A stretch of 64,000 nucleotides of DNA from positions 217,792,121-217,856,120 of the forward strand of contig BTPG01000001.1 in NCBI GenBank assembly GCA_036245525.1, given 5' to 3'. Under the pieces are notes generated by a model. The model searched no databases. It was not told the origin of the DNA and saw nothing but the letters and a program-made list of their open reading frames with translations. Origin of the DNA: Semisulcospira habei. Taxonomy: Eukaryota > Mollusca > Gastropoda > Semisulcospiridae. Numbering within the stretch: the first letter of the stretch is position 1; each line of letters opens with the position of its first letter. Shown piece by piece: positions 40,734 to 52,525 of the stretch. Both the position numbers and the translations under genes were made by a program.

Positions 40734-41755
40734 GAAAAGCCAAATTTGGTCAAAATATCAACTGATATCATCATTATGGAATGTCAATGCAGATTTTTAA
40801 TATCTTACCTGGTTTTGAAGAAAAAAATATTTTTATATGAATGTTCTGGTTTTGGTCAGTGTTTGAGTATGTTCACCAAAGGAAGCTATTCATAACTTGC
40901 AAACTGCTCCAAAATTCAAAAATCGGCTCTGACATGTTGCAACTAATCTAATTTTCCAGTCACGTGTAAAAATTGAGACTGATCTGATGGCCAGATTTAG
41001 AGAAATTTGCTTCCGCAGTATGCATCAGCCCCTAAAATTACAATTTTGAGAAAACAGCAAAAACAAGTTTCAGCAAGGTGCCGTTTTTTCCCCATCATAC
41101 ACAGCTCTAACATGTCACCTGAAATCGTTGACCTATGTTTTTTGTCACAAGATAAAACCTTTATGCAGTGCAGACAGGCAAACTTTATAGAAACCCTGCA
41201 TGTACTATGACCTACCTACCCGCCCCCCCCCCCCCCCCCCCCCCCCCCCCTGATGTTTTAGTTTTGCATGCTTAGTGTGTATTGATTGTTGTACTCAGCC
41301 TGCACACTTATTGTGTCCAATTTGTTAATAATCACTAATGTCACAACTGCTTGGTGACAGTAAACCATTTTAACAGCATTCTAAATTGCTAGGATCACCA
41401 AGCAAACCCAGGTGGATTAGGTATTGTGAATCAATGCTACCTCGTGTTGACACAATGATGCACTATTGAAGCACCCCAGTGCTGGTTTGTTTTCCACTGT
41501 ATACGCTTCATGCAGACAACTGGCATTCAGACAGAATGTATGGTAGATGTAAATAGAAAGTTGGTACAGTAATTGGCAATATTTGTCAGAGTCCATACTC
41601 ACAACCATAGGTTCCTAACATAGATGTAGTTGCATTTGTCAAAGTGTGACTTATTGGTGAAAACCAATCTGTCCAGGCTGTTTTGTCGTATGAGTATCTG
41701 TGTGTGTTTACTGTGGCAGCAGCTGATGTTGTGCTTTCTCACCACAGGAAAAAAA

Positions 41756-41758
<3 letters not shown>
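40734..41758. other. Intron, poly-C tract, no gene
   Basis: A pure C run of about 29 lies at 41222-41250. No exon or repeat family is recognised. Confidence 0.5.
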
Positions 41759-41811
<53 letters not shown>

Positions 41812-42108
41812 CAAGCCATCGGGCCCTATGAAGACCTATTAGCCATTGTGCAAAAACGCAAACTGAAGTGGTATGGGCATGTCATGCGATCAGCAGGGCT
41901 TGCCAAGACAATCCTGCAAGGCTCTGTGCAAGGAGGGCGAAGGAGAGGAAGACAGAGAAAAAGATGGGAGGTCAATATCTCAGAGTGGGCAGGACTGAAG
42001 CTGAGCAACACACTAAGAATGGCAGAGAACAGAGTGAATTGGAGGGAGCTGGTTGCCAAGTCATCAGTGGTGCCCCAACGGTCGGCAAGACTACAGAATA
42101 GAGATATA

Positions 42109-42153
<45 letters not shown>
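41759..42153 (+). mobile_element. LINE 3' fragment between two (GT)n tracts
   Basis: (GT)n tracts lie at about 41759-41811 and 42108-42153. Between them, 41812-42111 encodes in one open frame the C-terminus of an RTE/CFDP2-like protein: RKLKWYGHVMRSAGLAKTIL, GGRRRGRQRKRWEVNI, NRVNWRELVAKSSVVPQRS. It is a different lineage from the two RTE copies. The reverse transcriptase itself is absent, so it is 5'-truncated. Confidence 0.75.
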
Positions 42154-42157
<4 letters not shown>

Positions 42158-42704
42158 CGAAAGACCTAAAACGGGTGACTGTCTTTACCATCCTTATGGA
42201 AACTGGGTATGTGTATAATTCTGGGTTTCCAAGTCAGACACCCATTTTTTCTGAGGGTTGTTTCTGCATTGTCTTGCGGTAAAGATTCATAAAAAGTAAA
42301 AAAATCCGTTTTTCTCATTTTGGCGTTAACACATGCACTTTTGTGTTTAACAGACACGCCGGTAGTGTGTGTTTGAAAACTTGTCCCTCCCAGCAATGTG
42401 TGTGTGTGTGTTGTGACACAGAACCCTGAAAATGAGCGTGTATGTATTACATCACCCTTCTCAGCTAGCTATAAATAACTTCATAGCTGATATGGGTCAG
42501 GGGGGATATTTTGTTGTTTTAGGGAGTAAATTGTTTATGTTTCTACAGAATTAGGTTTGTTATTTGAGGGTGTGGTTGTTTTGTTAAAAAAAAGTGTTGA
42601 GTTGTAATGTACTTCCGGGGTGATGTGGAGAAAGGTGATGTCTAGTGGCAGATTTGAGATTCATGTATACGTTCACCAGGGACTTAGCCTATACGTTTTC
42701 TACG

Positions 42705-42800
42705 TTTGTTTCCATGTCAGATGAAGAATATTTGATCTGAAACGTCGTTCTTTGTTTCTATTTTAAAGGGTTTTTCGCCACTATCTTCTGTTTTAGTTTG
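42705..42800 (+). repeat. Penelope-like terminal fragment (solo)
   Basis: It shares TTGATCTGAAACGTCGTTC, TTGTTTCTATTTTAA and CCACTATCTTCTGTTTT with the arms at 3663-4228. It retains AGATGA and GAAAC core-like words of a hammerhead motif. Duplicated at 50548-50643. Confidence 0.55.
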
Positions 42801-43159
42801 ACTTAGCCTATAATTATATTCGTGCGCCGGTTGCTAAGAAGTGAAGTGATTGTATGAGTGCGCATTGTAAGAGAGGACGTTTAGACTTTGGGTGAGGCTG
42901 CTGTTGTCTTTTGTCCTGCCCGACCTTTTGGTTGAACCTGTTGCTTTATTTTGTAGGTTTGTCGATGTTATCAATGCCGCATCTCCTTTTGGATTGTATG
43001 CACAAATTGATTGAATGGAAATGACGTCACAGAGTCAGCGTCGTTTCATGCGTCGTCTGCACCAGTCAGTCGTTTAGTGCAGTTAAAAGAGTGCAGGCTT
43101 GGATGGGCCATTTTCTGATGTAATAGTAAAGTATTATTTGTGTGAATGCTGTCCGTTTG

Positions 43160-43930
43160 AAGGAAGGTTGATTGATTGTACATAGCTTAACGTCCCGACA
43201 GCAACAAGACTTTCTCAGGACGTGCCTGCACTGCTAGTGACAAAAACTCAACAGAATATTGAATGTATGTCGCCAGCCGGTCCAATACGTTAAATAAAAC
43301 CTACGACATGGGGCCTAAATAAAGCTAAGACCATTTAGCAACACACATCGAATATCAAGAGCCACAGGCAGCGCAGACAGTAGGGAGAGTTTAAAAAAGG
43401 AAAATGCAGTGGGGGTGTTTCAGGGAAGGACTGGAAAGTCGAGTGTTGAGCGAAGCCCGAGAGAAGGCGAGGATGGGAAAAATATCCAGCACTATACGTT
43501 GGAATAGATGCATATCAGTTACGACATGCTTGTAAATTAAAACACTTTTAACCCCACCCGGGTCTGCCCTGGGGGACTTGGGTGGGGTTAACTACTTTTT
43601 ATTTCCCAGGGGCACCCTGGTCAGCCCCACAGGGTGGGTTTTTCTCTCTATTCTGGGGCATGTGTCTCTGTCGGCCCTTTGTCCATTCACCTGTATTTGA
43701 CTTTTTAAAACTCTCCCTACTGTCTGCACTGCCTGTAGCTCTTGATATTGGATGTGTGTTGCTAAATATGGTCTTAGCTTTATGTAGGCCCCATGTGTTA
43801 GGTTTATTTCATGTATTTGACCGGCTGGCGATATACATTCAATGTTCTGTTTAGTTGTTGTTTTTTCACAAGCAGTGCAGGCACGTCCTGAGAAAGCCTT
43901 GTTGCTGTCGGGACGTTAAGTAATGTACAA
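43160..43930. mobile_element. Family C inverted pair
   Basis: A truncated minus copy (43170-43410) and a full plus copy (43556-43930) face each other with about 145 bp between, so the DNA can fold back over ~240 bp. The spacer contains GGAAGGACTGGAAAGTCGAG. The same pair is repeated at 51003-51773 because it lies in block X. Confidence 0.65.
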
Positions 43931-44777
43931 TAAAACACTTTTAACATTAAGAAAAGTTGAGTTAAAAGAGGTTTTAAAACAGTTTTCATAAAAACTTTTG
44001 CCCGACACGCTTCTAAAAACAACATTTTCTTAGTTTTAAACCTTGTACCGCGCCATAAACGCCACGATTGCTTTTCAGTCTTAGCTGTCCTATAGTGTGG
44101 AATGTGGGACTTTGCCAACTGGATCCATCTGGTGCACTCCAAATGAGTATTTGTGAGTGGTTTGACGTGCAACTCAGTGTGCGCCTCTGAAATGACCTAC
44201 TGATTCCACTGATAATGAAACTCTTTCATTCATAAGAGTGCATTGAGCAGCTCTATAAACCAAAAGTGATGACCCCCTCTCCCCCCCCCCCCCCCACCCT
44301 CCCCTCCCCCCCCCCCCCCCGCCCCGCCCCCCACACACACACACTTCTCCCCCCCCCCCCCAACCCCCTTACAACCCCACTCAAACAATCATAATAGTAA
44401 AATCAACCAAAGGTATCTTTAGTGAGGTATTTTCACTGTAATCCCAGTTTTGTGTGAGAGGCACCCACTTTTGGGGTAAACACCCATTTTTTTTTCCATC
44501 CAGTGGCTCTGTTTCTAGAAAATGTCTATTTTATTTTAAGTTGTAGAGCTTAGTTATAAGGTGAGTTCTAAACATTGGCATCAACTCCAGAGCCCTAGAA
44601 TAAATAGAAATATGGGAACCCATTTTCACATAAAATGGTAGGTCACCCAGTCTGAGGGTTTTGTGTTCATGTGTGTGTATGTATGTGTGTGTGCGTGTCT
44701 GTGTGGTGTGGTGTGGTGTGGTGTGGTGTGGTGTGTTTGTGTGTGTGTGGGTACGTACGTATGTAAAAGTACATTTT

Positions 44778-45020
44778 TGGCTCACGTGTGAAGCAAAAGT
44801 GAGTCTATGTTTTAGGCCAGTGGTCGTCCGTCCGTCCGTCGTAAACTTTAACGTTGGCATTTTCGTCTCGGAGACTTTTCAAGCCATATTCTTCAAACTT
44901 GGCCCAAAGATACCTTGTGGCGAGGCCTTTCTAAATATACCAATTTGAGTGACCTCTCACAAAGGTCAAGATCACAGGGGCTCAGGAAATAGGTCCAAAA
45001 TAGCTATATTTTGACATTTA
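44778..45020 (-). repeat. Family A terminal unit, inverted (also at 45860-46102)
   Basis: On the plus strand it opens GGCTCACGTGTGAAGCAAAA and continues GTCCGTCCGTCCGTCGTAAA and TTGGCATTTTCGTCTCGGAG, the reverse of the family A 3' end. A second copy results from the block Y duplication. Confidence 0.7.
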
Positions 45021-45450
45021 TTTTCTTCATTCGGCCCCTGGAAACAAGGTCTATCGCATTGCCCCTCCCCCCCCCCCTCACCCCTGCACTCCCCGCTGTT
45101 TGATTTTTCAACCCCAGAAAGCAAGGTCTGTCGCTCCCCCCCTCTTTCCTCCCCCCCCCCCCCCCCCCCCAGCCCCTGCCCCAGATTTGAATTTTGCGGC
45201 CCCCTGGAAGCAAGGTCTGTCGACTACCCCCCCCCCCCCCCTCTCCCTGTTGTTATATTATTTGACCTCTGGAAGTAAGGTCTGTCTGCCCCCCCCCCCC
45301 CACCCCCCCCCCCCTCTCCGTTGTTATATTATTTGGCCTCTGGAAGTAAGGTCTGTCCCCGCCCCCCCCCCCCCCCCACCCCCCTTATCGGGTTGTTTGA
45401 ATTTTGCGGTCCCTGGAAGCAAGGATGGTCAAATAACCCCCCCCCCCCCC
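45020..45450 (+). repeat. C-rich ~70-bp minisatellite
   Basis: About six units each contain CCTGGAAGCAAGGTCTGTCG or a variant, followed by a C run of 10-20 bases and TTGTTATATTATTTGA or TTTGAATTTTGCGG. The run of Ns begins inside a C tract of this array. Such C/G runs can form i-motif and G-quadruplex structures and are hard to sequence. Confidence 0.85.
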
Positions 45451-45504
45451 NNNNNNNNNNNNNNNNNNNNNNNNNNNNNNNNNNNNNNNNNNNNNNNNNN
45501 NNNN
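45451..45504. other. Assembly gap (54 N)
   Basis: A run of 54 unknown bases. Left flank: poly-C of the minisatellite. Right flank: the start of block Y again. Any reading frame crossing it is not interpretable. Confidence 1.
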
Positions 45505-46533
45505 GTGAGGTATTTTCACTGTAATCCCAGTTTTGTGTGAGAGGCACCCACTTTTGGGGTAAACACCCATTTTTTTTCCATCCAGTGGCTCTGTTTCTAG
45601 AAAATGTCTATTTTATTTTAAGTTGTAGAGCTTAGTTATAAGGTGAGTTCTAAACATTGGCATCAACTCCAGAGCCCTAGAATAAATAGAAATATGGGAA
45701 CCCATTTTCACATAAAATGGTAGGTCACCCAGTCTGAGGGTTTTGTGTTCATGTGTGTGTATGTATGTGTGTGTGCGTGTCTGTGTGGTGTGGTGTGGTG
45801 TGGTGTGGTGTGGTGTGTTTGTGTGTGTGTGGGTACGTACGTATGTAAAAGTACATTTTTGGCTCACGTGTGAAGCAAAAGTGAGTCTATGTTTTAGGCC
45901 AGTGGTCGTCCGTCCGTCCGTCGTAAACTTTAACGTTGGCATTTTCGTCTCGGAGACTTTTCAAGCCATATTCTTCAAACTTGGCCCAAAGATACCTTGT
46001 GGCGAGGCCTTTCTAAATATACCAATTTGAGTGACCTCTCACAAAGGTCAAGATCACAGGGGCTCAGGAAATAGGTCCAAAATAGCTATATTTTGACATT
46101 TATTTTCTTCATTCGGCCCCTGGAAACAAGGTCTATCGCATTGCCCCTCCCCCCCCCCCTCACCCCTGCACTCCCCGCTGTTTGATTTTTCAACCCCAGA
46201 AAGCAAGGTCTGTCGCTCCCCCCCTCTTTCCTCCCCCCCCCCCCCCCCCCCCCAGCCCCTGCCCCAGATTTGAATTTTGCGGCCCCCTGGAAGCAAGGTC
46301 TGTCGACTACCCCCCCCCCCCCCCTCTCCCTGTTGTTATATTATTTGACCTCTGGAAGTAAGGTCTGTCTGCCCCCCCCCCCCACCCCACCCCCCCCTCT
46401 CCGTTGTTATATTATTTGGCCTCTGGAAGTAAGGTCTGTCCCCGCCCCCCCCCCCCCCCCCACCCCCCTTATCGGGTTGTTTGAATTTTGCGGTCCCTGG
46501 AAGCAAGGATGGTCAAATAACCCCCCCCCCCCC
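45505..46533 (+). repeat. Block Y, second copy, right of the gap
   Basis: It repeats 44422-45450 at an offset of 1,082-1,083 bp, then continues through the point where the first copy stops. The pattern is that of two contig ends overlapping but not merged. Confidence 0.92.
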
Positions 46534-46830
46534 CCTCCTCCCCTTTGTTTGATTCTTCTGCCCCTGGAAGCAAGGTGTGACGCCCCCCACATTATTGTTT
46601 GATTACAATGTCTGACAACACCCCCACCCACCCCACCCCACCCCATTTGATTTTGCGGCCAATGGAATCAAGGTCTGACGACCACTAGTACCACCCACCC
46701 CCCTGTTGTCTGATCTATCAGCCCCTGGAAGCAAGAGCCTGATGCCTACCCCCCGTTTTCCTAAACCCTGGAAGCAATTCATGTTCCCAAACAAGAAGTT
46801 TGCCCCCCCCCCCCCCCCCTCCCCTGGAGT
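46100..46830 (+). repeat. C-rich ~70-bp minisatellite, full extent on the right contig
   Basis: About ten units. The first six repeat those at 45020-45450; the later ones are more diverged (CTGGAAGCAAGGTGTGACG, ATGGAATCAAGGTCTGACG, CTGGAAGCAAGAGCCTGATG). It ends at CCCCTGGAGTAAGGTGTGAT. C runs separate the units. Confidence 0.85.
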
Positions 46831-46896
46831 AAGGTGTGATCCGACCCTGTGATGTGTTCTTAGAACATTTCGGCAGTATTTCTGATTGTGTCTTAA

Positions 46897-49227
46897 CCCA
46901 TTTCGCCCGGGTCCCTGAAGCAGGAGATGGATTGACCATGATAATTCAAGGGTACTGTCAGATTAGCTTGGTGCCTTCAGTGTTATTTTGCATGATCCAG
47001 CTACACTGGCTGCATCTGAGGTGGCATTCTGCTGTAATTGTCATTAAGGATGTCTCTGGTGTCTATTCTGAGCCAAACACAACCACTTTTACACTGCGTA
47101 AAGCTCATTTGAGTGCATTGTAATGGGACCGGCAGTCGTGGCTACCAGTACAGGCTTTTACAGGAGTGTTGACAGGTTTGGCACACACATGCCTGCTGCA
47201 TTTGCAACATGAGTTGAGGTCTTCTGAGACTCTGACACGTGTGTTTTATATAAAAATGAACTGTACATAACCATTTTTCCCTGCTACCTCCTAAATAAGC
47301 ACTCCAGACACTTGTTTGGGTATGCAGTGTGTCCCGCGTAGCATAGTTTTGGCTGTTTTGTGTAGTCTTTTGTCTGTGGGTTAGTTCAGTAGACTTAATG
47401 TTTAAATTGCCACAGCTGTTTCATGACCCCTGTTGACTGTGGAAAAGATTGCAAGCAGCATATAGGGCATGGCAGCTGGTTACAGGCCTCTTCCTGCTTG
47501 TTGACAACAGGGTCAACGAGGATGCCTGAGCATTGTCTTTTTGGCTGCCCTGAGATACACAAGGAAATGGCCTTGGGTCTGAAAGCTCATTTTTCATCAA
47601 TGTCAGTGTCATGGTAACCTTTTTCAGTTGTCCAGCCCACCAGAAGTCAGTTTGATTCTATTGCATGTGTGTGTAAACTTGGAAAAACAGAAAAAGTAGG
47701 GGAGTAGGGGGGGGGGGGGGGGGGGGGTAGTGGAAAAATATGGAAAAAAAAAAAACCTTTCATGTGTCTGTGTCTCAAATCCAACATTTCTGAAGATCAG
47801 ATATATTACTTGATGTACATGCCAATTTTGGAGGCATTCTGACCATATATAGTCTGTTTTTCATGGCATCAACAGCATTGTGAACGCCACAAGAACGCGC
47901 TTCACATAATGGGCCATAACATAAAGATGCAGCAACATTCAATGGTGTCGCTTTGGGTTTGACTTAGCTAGTGTCTAAGGGTTGCACTGATGGCAGATTG
48001 AATGGTGTTCAGGTGGGAGAGTCTGTCTTTCAGGTCAGGCAGTAAGAGGACCGGTGTTTTTAAAAATAATTTTTGTCTTGTTTGAAAATTTGTAGTAGGG
48101 CTGAATGTTGGAATTTGCTGGAAATTTCTGGTTAGCTGAGAGGAGACATGTTCGGTGCTTTGATTCATACCATCCTGAGCTTATACAGTGGACAATTGTG
48201 GGCCTATGTTGAGTTGCCGTTGACGTAGTGATTTGAGGGGCACGCTGATTTCAGCGGTGATTGGGTGTGGGGTTGGTAAGGAATCAGGTTCAGAGCCAAG
48301 AAATGAGACTGTCAATGTGCTGTTCTTTTGGTTATTTTGTGCATGGCAAATGTGCAGCTGGTGGGCGCTGCTCTTTAGGGGTTTGAAATATTAGGGGATG
48401 CCTGGGACTGACTATGGCTAAGAGACTGGGCAGTACAAAAACGGCACTGTGTTCCGTGGCCTGCACTTGATCGTGACTCTAATGTATGAGGTAGGTTTGG
48501 TCAATAAGAGTGCATCATGGGACAGGGAAATCCCCTCTTACATAGATTCCAGCGCCAACTTTGAGTGCTTTTGAGCGAAGAAATTGCGAGTTTTTCTGAC
48601 TTTTTTGGAGCGGTGCTTTTTCGTGATGGCTGAAACTTCGATAGGGCAAAGTGAGCGGCACAAGAGACTATTCTACGGAGGAAGTTTTGCGTCGTTTGAA
48701 CCTCCTACGATCACAAACTGATGTTGATTCGAACGAGGAGCCTCCAAAGTTGACCATGAGTTTTTTTTGTGTGTGGAAATTTGCAAGATAGCTCTGATAA
48801 CGATCCTAGTGCGAGCACTCTCGCAAGCAGATTTCATGTAGAAGAGTGTTGTGTATTCTTCATGGACGACTATGCTTGTGAGTTAGTGTGTTCGCCCGGC
48901 AGTGGATTATCTGTAGAGCTCTGAACAACCGACTATGCTTCAGTTGTGAGTTGAACATTTTCTTAATATATTTCTTGACATGTTATCATGTGTTTGTTAC
49001 TGTGTTGGTGACTGCCTTGTGTGTAAACTGTCTGTTGTGTGTGTTGAGAACACAGATTTTGTCTATTCTTCTTGCATCAGGCCAGATATAAAACTTTGAT
49101 TGAGTGAGTCATATGAAGAAAAAAAGGTGTCAGTGTACAAATTTTGTTTTCTCATCTCCATGTTGTTTTTTAAATGAAGTAATGAACTGGGAAATGCAAC
49201 ATTTTAACACCTGTGGCGGCGAAAGGG
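46897..49227 (+). mobile_element. Possible piggyBac-like relic, 2.3 kb
   Basis: TTAA lies at 46893-46896 and at 49228-49231. The inner ends read CCCATTTCGCC and, inverted, CCCTTTCGCC, after which similarity fades. piggyBac elements use TTAA targets and CC-starting ends. Near the right end, ATG at 48626 opens MAETSIGQSERHKRLFYGG and shifted frames continue acidic N-terminal-like text. A reading frame starting so close to the right end requires a large internal deletion or two nested elements. The short TIR makes this tentative. A poly-G run lies at 47708-47727. Confidence 0.35.
48626..48935 (+). pseudogene. N-terminal-like transposase remnant
   Basis: Starting at ATG 48626: MAETSIGQSERHKRLFYGG, then in another frame EEVLRRLNLLRSQTDVDSNE and EPPKLTMS, then DSSDNDPSASTLASRFHV. 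The acidic, DD/SD-rich style is that of piggyBac-family N-termini. No catalytic DDD region follows. Several frame changes. Function lost. Confidence 0.3.
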
Positions 49228-49324
49228 TTAAATTTCAGTCTTATGTGCGTTTGGATTATAATATCTGCAAAGGAATACAACTCCGCCATAGCCAGTCCCA
49301 AGCCTGGTTGGGAAAGGAGGAGGG

Positions 49325-49920
49325 TTTTTTTTTCTCAAATACTGCTCACAAAGTCTTCAAACCCAAACTTGCTACAGTACAGAGATACCTGATGGTAAAA
49401 TCTATCTATGCATACTGATTTGGAATTGGATAACCCTTCGGATAGGGTCATAGGCTTGCAAATGTGTGTAAAATGCCGATTTTTGATAACATTGTAGGTA
49501 TCAACATTTTCACAAAAATGTTCAATTAAATTTGGCACAAAGGTTGCTGATGATAAGAGTAAGACCATCATGTGCATACTAATTTACTTAACTCATGTTG
49601 CAAATGTCAAGGGTGGGGGTGTACATATGTGTGAAAAAAACTTACATTTTGAGAAAACATAGACTTTGCTGGTGCGAAAGCCAGTCCTTTACTTATGGTC
49701 ACAAAGGTCACACAAAAGTATATATCGGTTGTCCACGTGAGCCATAATGGCTTGGCCTTTCTTGTGGAAAGAATTGTAGTTGCATGTATCATCAACAGTT
49801 TTGCAAAATTTTCAATCAAATTTGGCACAAAGGTAGCTGATGATAAGACCTTCCTAAGTAATAATGTATATTATACTAGTTCAGTCAACTCTATGATATC
49901 ATAAAGGTCAAGGGTCACGG
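49325..49920 (-). repeat. Family A repeat, inverted copies
   Basis: On the plus strand: GAGATACCTGATGGTAAAAT, TATGCATACTGATTTGG, TTCAATTAAATTTGGCACAA (twice), GTGAGCCATAATGGCTTGGC and TCAAGGGTCACGG. At least two diverged units are present. Confidence 0.65.
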
Positions 49921-49993
49921 GTGTTTGACAGCTGTGTCAAAGCATGTGACTGTGTGTGTGTGTGTGTATGTGTGTGTGTGCGTGTCTGTGTGT

Positions 49994-52525
49994 GTGTAGA
50001 CGAAAGACCTAAAACGGGTGACTGTCTTTACCATCCTTATGGAAACTGGGTATGTGTATAATTCTGGGTTTCCAAGTCAGACACCCATTTTTTCTGAGGG
50101 TTGTTTCTGCATTGTCTTGCGGTAAAGATTCATAAAAAGTAAAAAAATCCGTTTTTCTCATTTTGGCGTTAACACATGCACTTTTGTGTTTAACAGACAC
50201 GCCGGTAGTGTGTGTTTGAAAACTTGTCCCTCCCAGCAATGTGTGTGTGTGTGTTGTGACACAGAACCCTGAAAATGAGCGTGTATGTATTACATCACCC
50301 TTCTCAGCTAGCTATAAATAACTTCATAGCTGATATGGGTCAGGGGGGATATTTTGTTGTTTTAGGGAGTAAATTGTTTATGTTTCTACAGAATTAGGTT
50401 TGTTATTTGAGGGTGTGGTTGTTTTGTTAAAAAAAAGTGTTGAGTTGTAATGTACTTCCGGGGTGATGTGGAGAAAGGTGATGTCTAGTGGCAGATTTGA
50501 GATTCATGTATACGTTCACCAGGGACTTAGCCTATACGTTTTCTACGTTTGTTTCCATGTCAGATGAAGAATATTTGATCTGAAACGTCGTTCTTTGTTT
50601 CTATTTTAAAGGGTTTTTCGCCACTATCTTCTGTTTTAGTTTGACTTAGCCTATAATTATATTCGTGCGCCGGTTGCTAAGAAGTGAAGTGATTGTATGA
50701 GTGCGCATTGTAAGAGAGGACGTTTAGACTTTGGGTGAGGCTGCTGTTGTCTTTTGTCCTGCCCGACCTTTTGGTTGAACCTGTTGCTTTATTTTGTAGG
50801 TTTGTCGATGTTATCAATGCCGCATCTCCTTTTGGATTGTATGCACAAATTGATTGAATGGAAATGACGTCACAGAGTCAGCGTCGTTTCATGCGTCGTC
50901 TGCACCAGTCAGTCGTTTAGTGCAGTTAAAAGAGTGCAGGCTTGGATGGGCCATTTTCTGATGTAATAGTAAAGTATTATTTGTGTGAATGCTGTCCGTT
51001 TGAAGGAAGGTTGATTGATTGTACATAGCTTAACGTCCCGACAGCAACAAGACTTTCTCAGGACGTGCCTGCACTGCTAGTGACAAAAACTCAACAGAAT
51101 ATTGAATGTATGTCGCCAGCCGGTCCAATACGTTAAATAAAACCTACGACATGGGGCCTAAATAAAGCTAAGACCATTTAGCAACACACATCGAATATCA
51201 AGAGCCACAGGCAGCGCAGACAGTAGGGAGAGTTTAAAAAAGGAAAATGCAGTGGGGGTGTTTCAGGGAAGGACTGGAAAGTCGAGTGTTGAGCGAAGCC
51301 CGAGAGAAGGCGAGGATGGGAAAAATATCCAGCACTATACGTTGGAATAGATGCATATCAGTTACGACATGCTTGTAAATTAAAACACTTTTAACCCCAC
51401 CCGGGTCTGCCCTGGGGGACTTGGGTGGGGTTAACTACTTTTTATTTCCCAGGGGCACCCTGGTCAGCCCCACAGGGTGGGTTTTTCTCTCTATTCTGGG
51501 GCATGTGTCTCTGTCGGCCCTTTGTCCATTCACCTGTATTTGACTTTTTAAAACTCTCCCTACTGTCTGCACTGCCTGTAGCTCTTGATATTGGATGTGT
51601 GTTGCTAAATATGGTCTTAGCTTTATGTAGGCCCCATGTGTTAGGTTTATTTCATGTATTTGACCGGCTGGCGATATACATTCAATGTTCTGTTTAGTTG
51701 TTGTTTTTTCACAAGCAGTGCAGGCACGTCCTGAGAAAGCCTTGTTGCTGTCGGGACGTTAAGTAATGTACAATAAAACACTTTTAACATTAAGAAAAGT
51801 TGAGTTAAAAGAGGTTTTAAAACAGTTTTCATAAAAACTTTTGCCCGACACGCTTCTAAAAACAACATTTTCTTAGTTTTAAACCTTGTACCGCGCCATA
51901 AACGCCACGATTGCTTTTCAGTCTTAGCTGTCCTATAGTGTGGAATGTGGGACTTTGCCAACTGGATCCATCTGGTGCACTCCAAATGAGTATTTGTGAG
52001 TGGTTTGACGTGCAACTCAGTGTGCGCCTCTGAAATGACCTACTGATTCCACTGATAATGAAACTCTTTCATTCATAAGAGTGCATTGAGCAGCTCTATA
52101 AACCAAAAGTGATGACCCCCTCTCCCCCCCCCCCCCACCCTCCCCTCCTCCCCCCCCCCCCCCCCCGCCCCGCCCCCCACACACACACACTTCTCCCCCC
52201 CCCCCCCAACCCCCTTACAACCCCACTCAAACAATCATAATAGTAAAATCAACCAAAGGTATCTTTAGTGAGGTATTTTCACTGTAATCCCAGTTTTGTG
52301 TGAGAGGCACCCACTTTTGGGGTAAACACCCATTTTTTTTCCATCCAGTGGCTCTGTTTCTAGAAAATGTCTATTTTATTTTAAGTTGTAGAGCTTAGTT
52401 ATAAGGTGAGTTCTAAACATTGGCATCAACTCCAGAGCCCTAGAATAAATAGAAATATGGGAACCCATTTTCACATAAAATGGTAGGTCACCCAGTCTGA
52501 GGGTTTTGTGTTCATGTGTGTGTGT
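49994..52525 (+). repeat. 2.5-kb duplicated block X, second copy
   Basis: Near-identical to 42151-44680. The left edge abuts an interrupted (GT)n tract at 49951-49993, and the right edge runs into (GT)n at 52515. It contains the Penelope terminal fragment at 50548-50643 and the family C pair at 51003-51253 and 51399-51773. No gene is present. Confidence 0.95.

Larger units (their letters stand above)
42151..44680 (+). repeat. 2.5-kb duplicated block X, first copy
   Basis: It is almost identical to 49994-52525, at a constant offset of 7,843 bp for over 2 kb and then 7,845 bp after the poly-C region. Differences are confined to homopolymer lengths and one T within a C run. Both copies diverge at (GT)n tracts on the left and on the right. 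The block holds a Penelope terminal fragment, a family C inverted pair and C-rich tracts. No gene is present. Confidence 0.95.
44422..45450 (+). repeat. Block Y, first copy, ending at the assembly gap
   Basis: It starts GTGAGGTATTTTCACTGTAA and is almost identical to 45505-46533 on the other side of the run of Ns. It includes a (GTGTG)n tract near 44700-44735, an inverted family A terminal unit (44778-45020) and the C-rich minisatellite. Differences from the second copy are in C- and T-run lengths only. Confidence 0.92.

Noticed and set aside
45100..45540. A 146-codon proline-rich reading frame across the gap
   Set aside because: It is translation of poly-C minisatellite plus Ns; low complexity and an assembly gap, not a gene.
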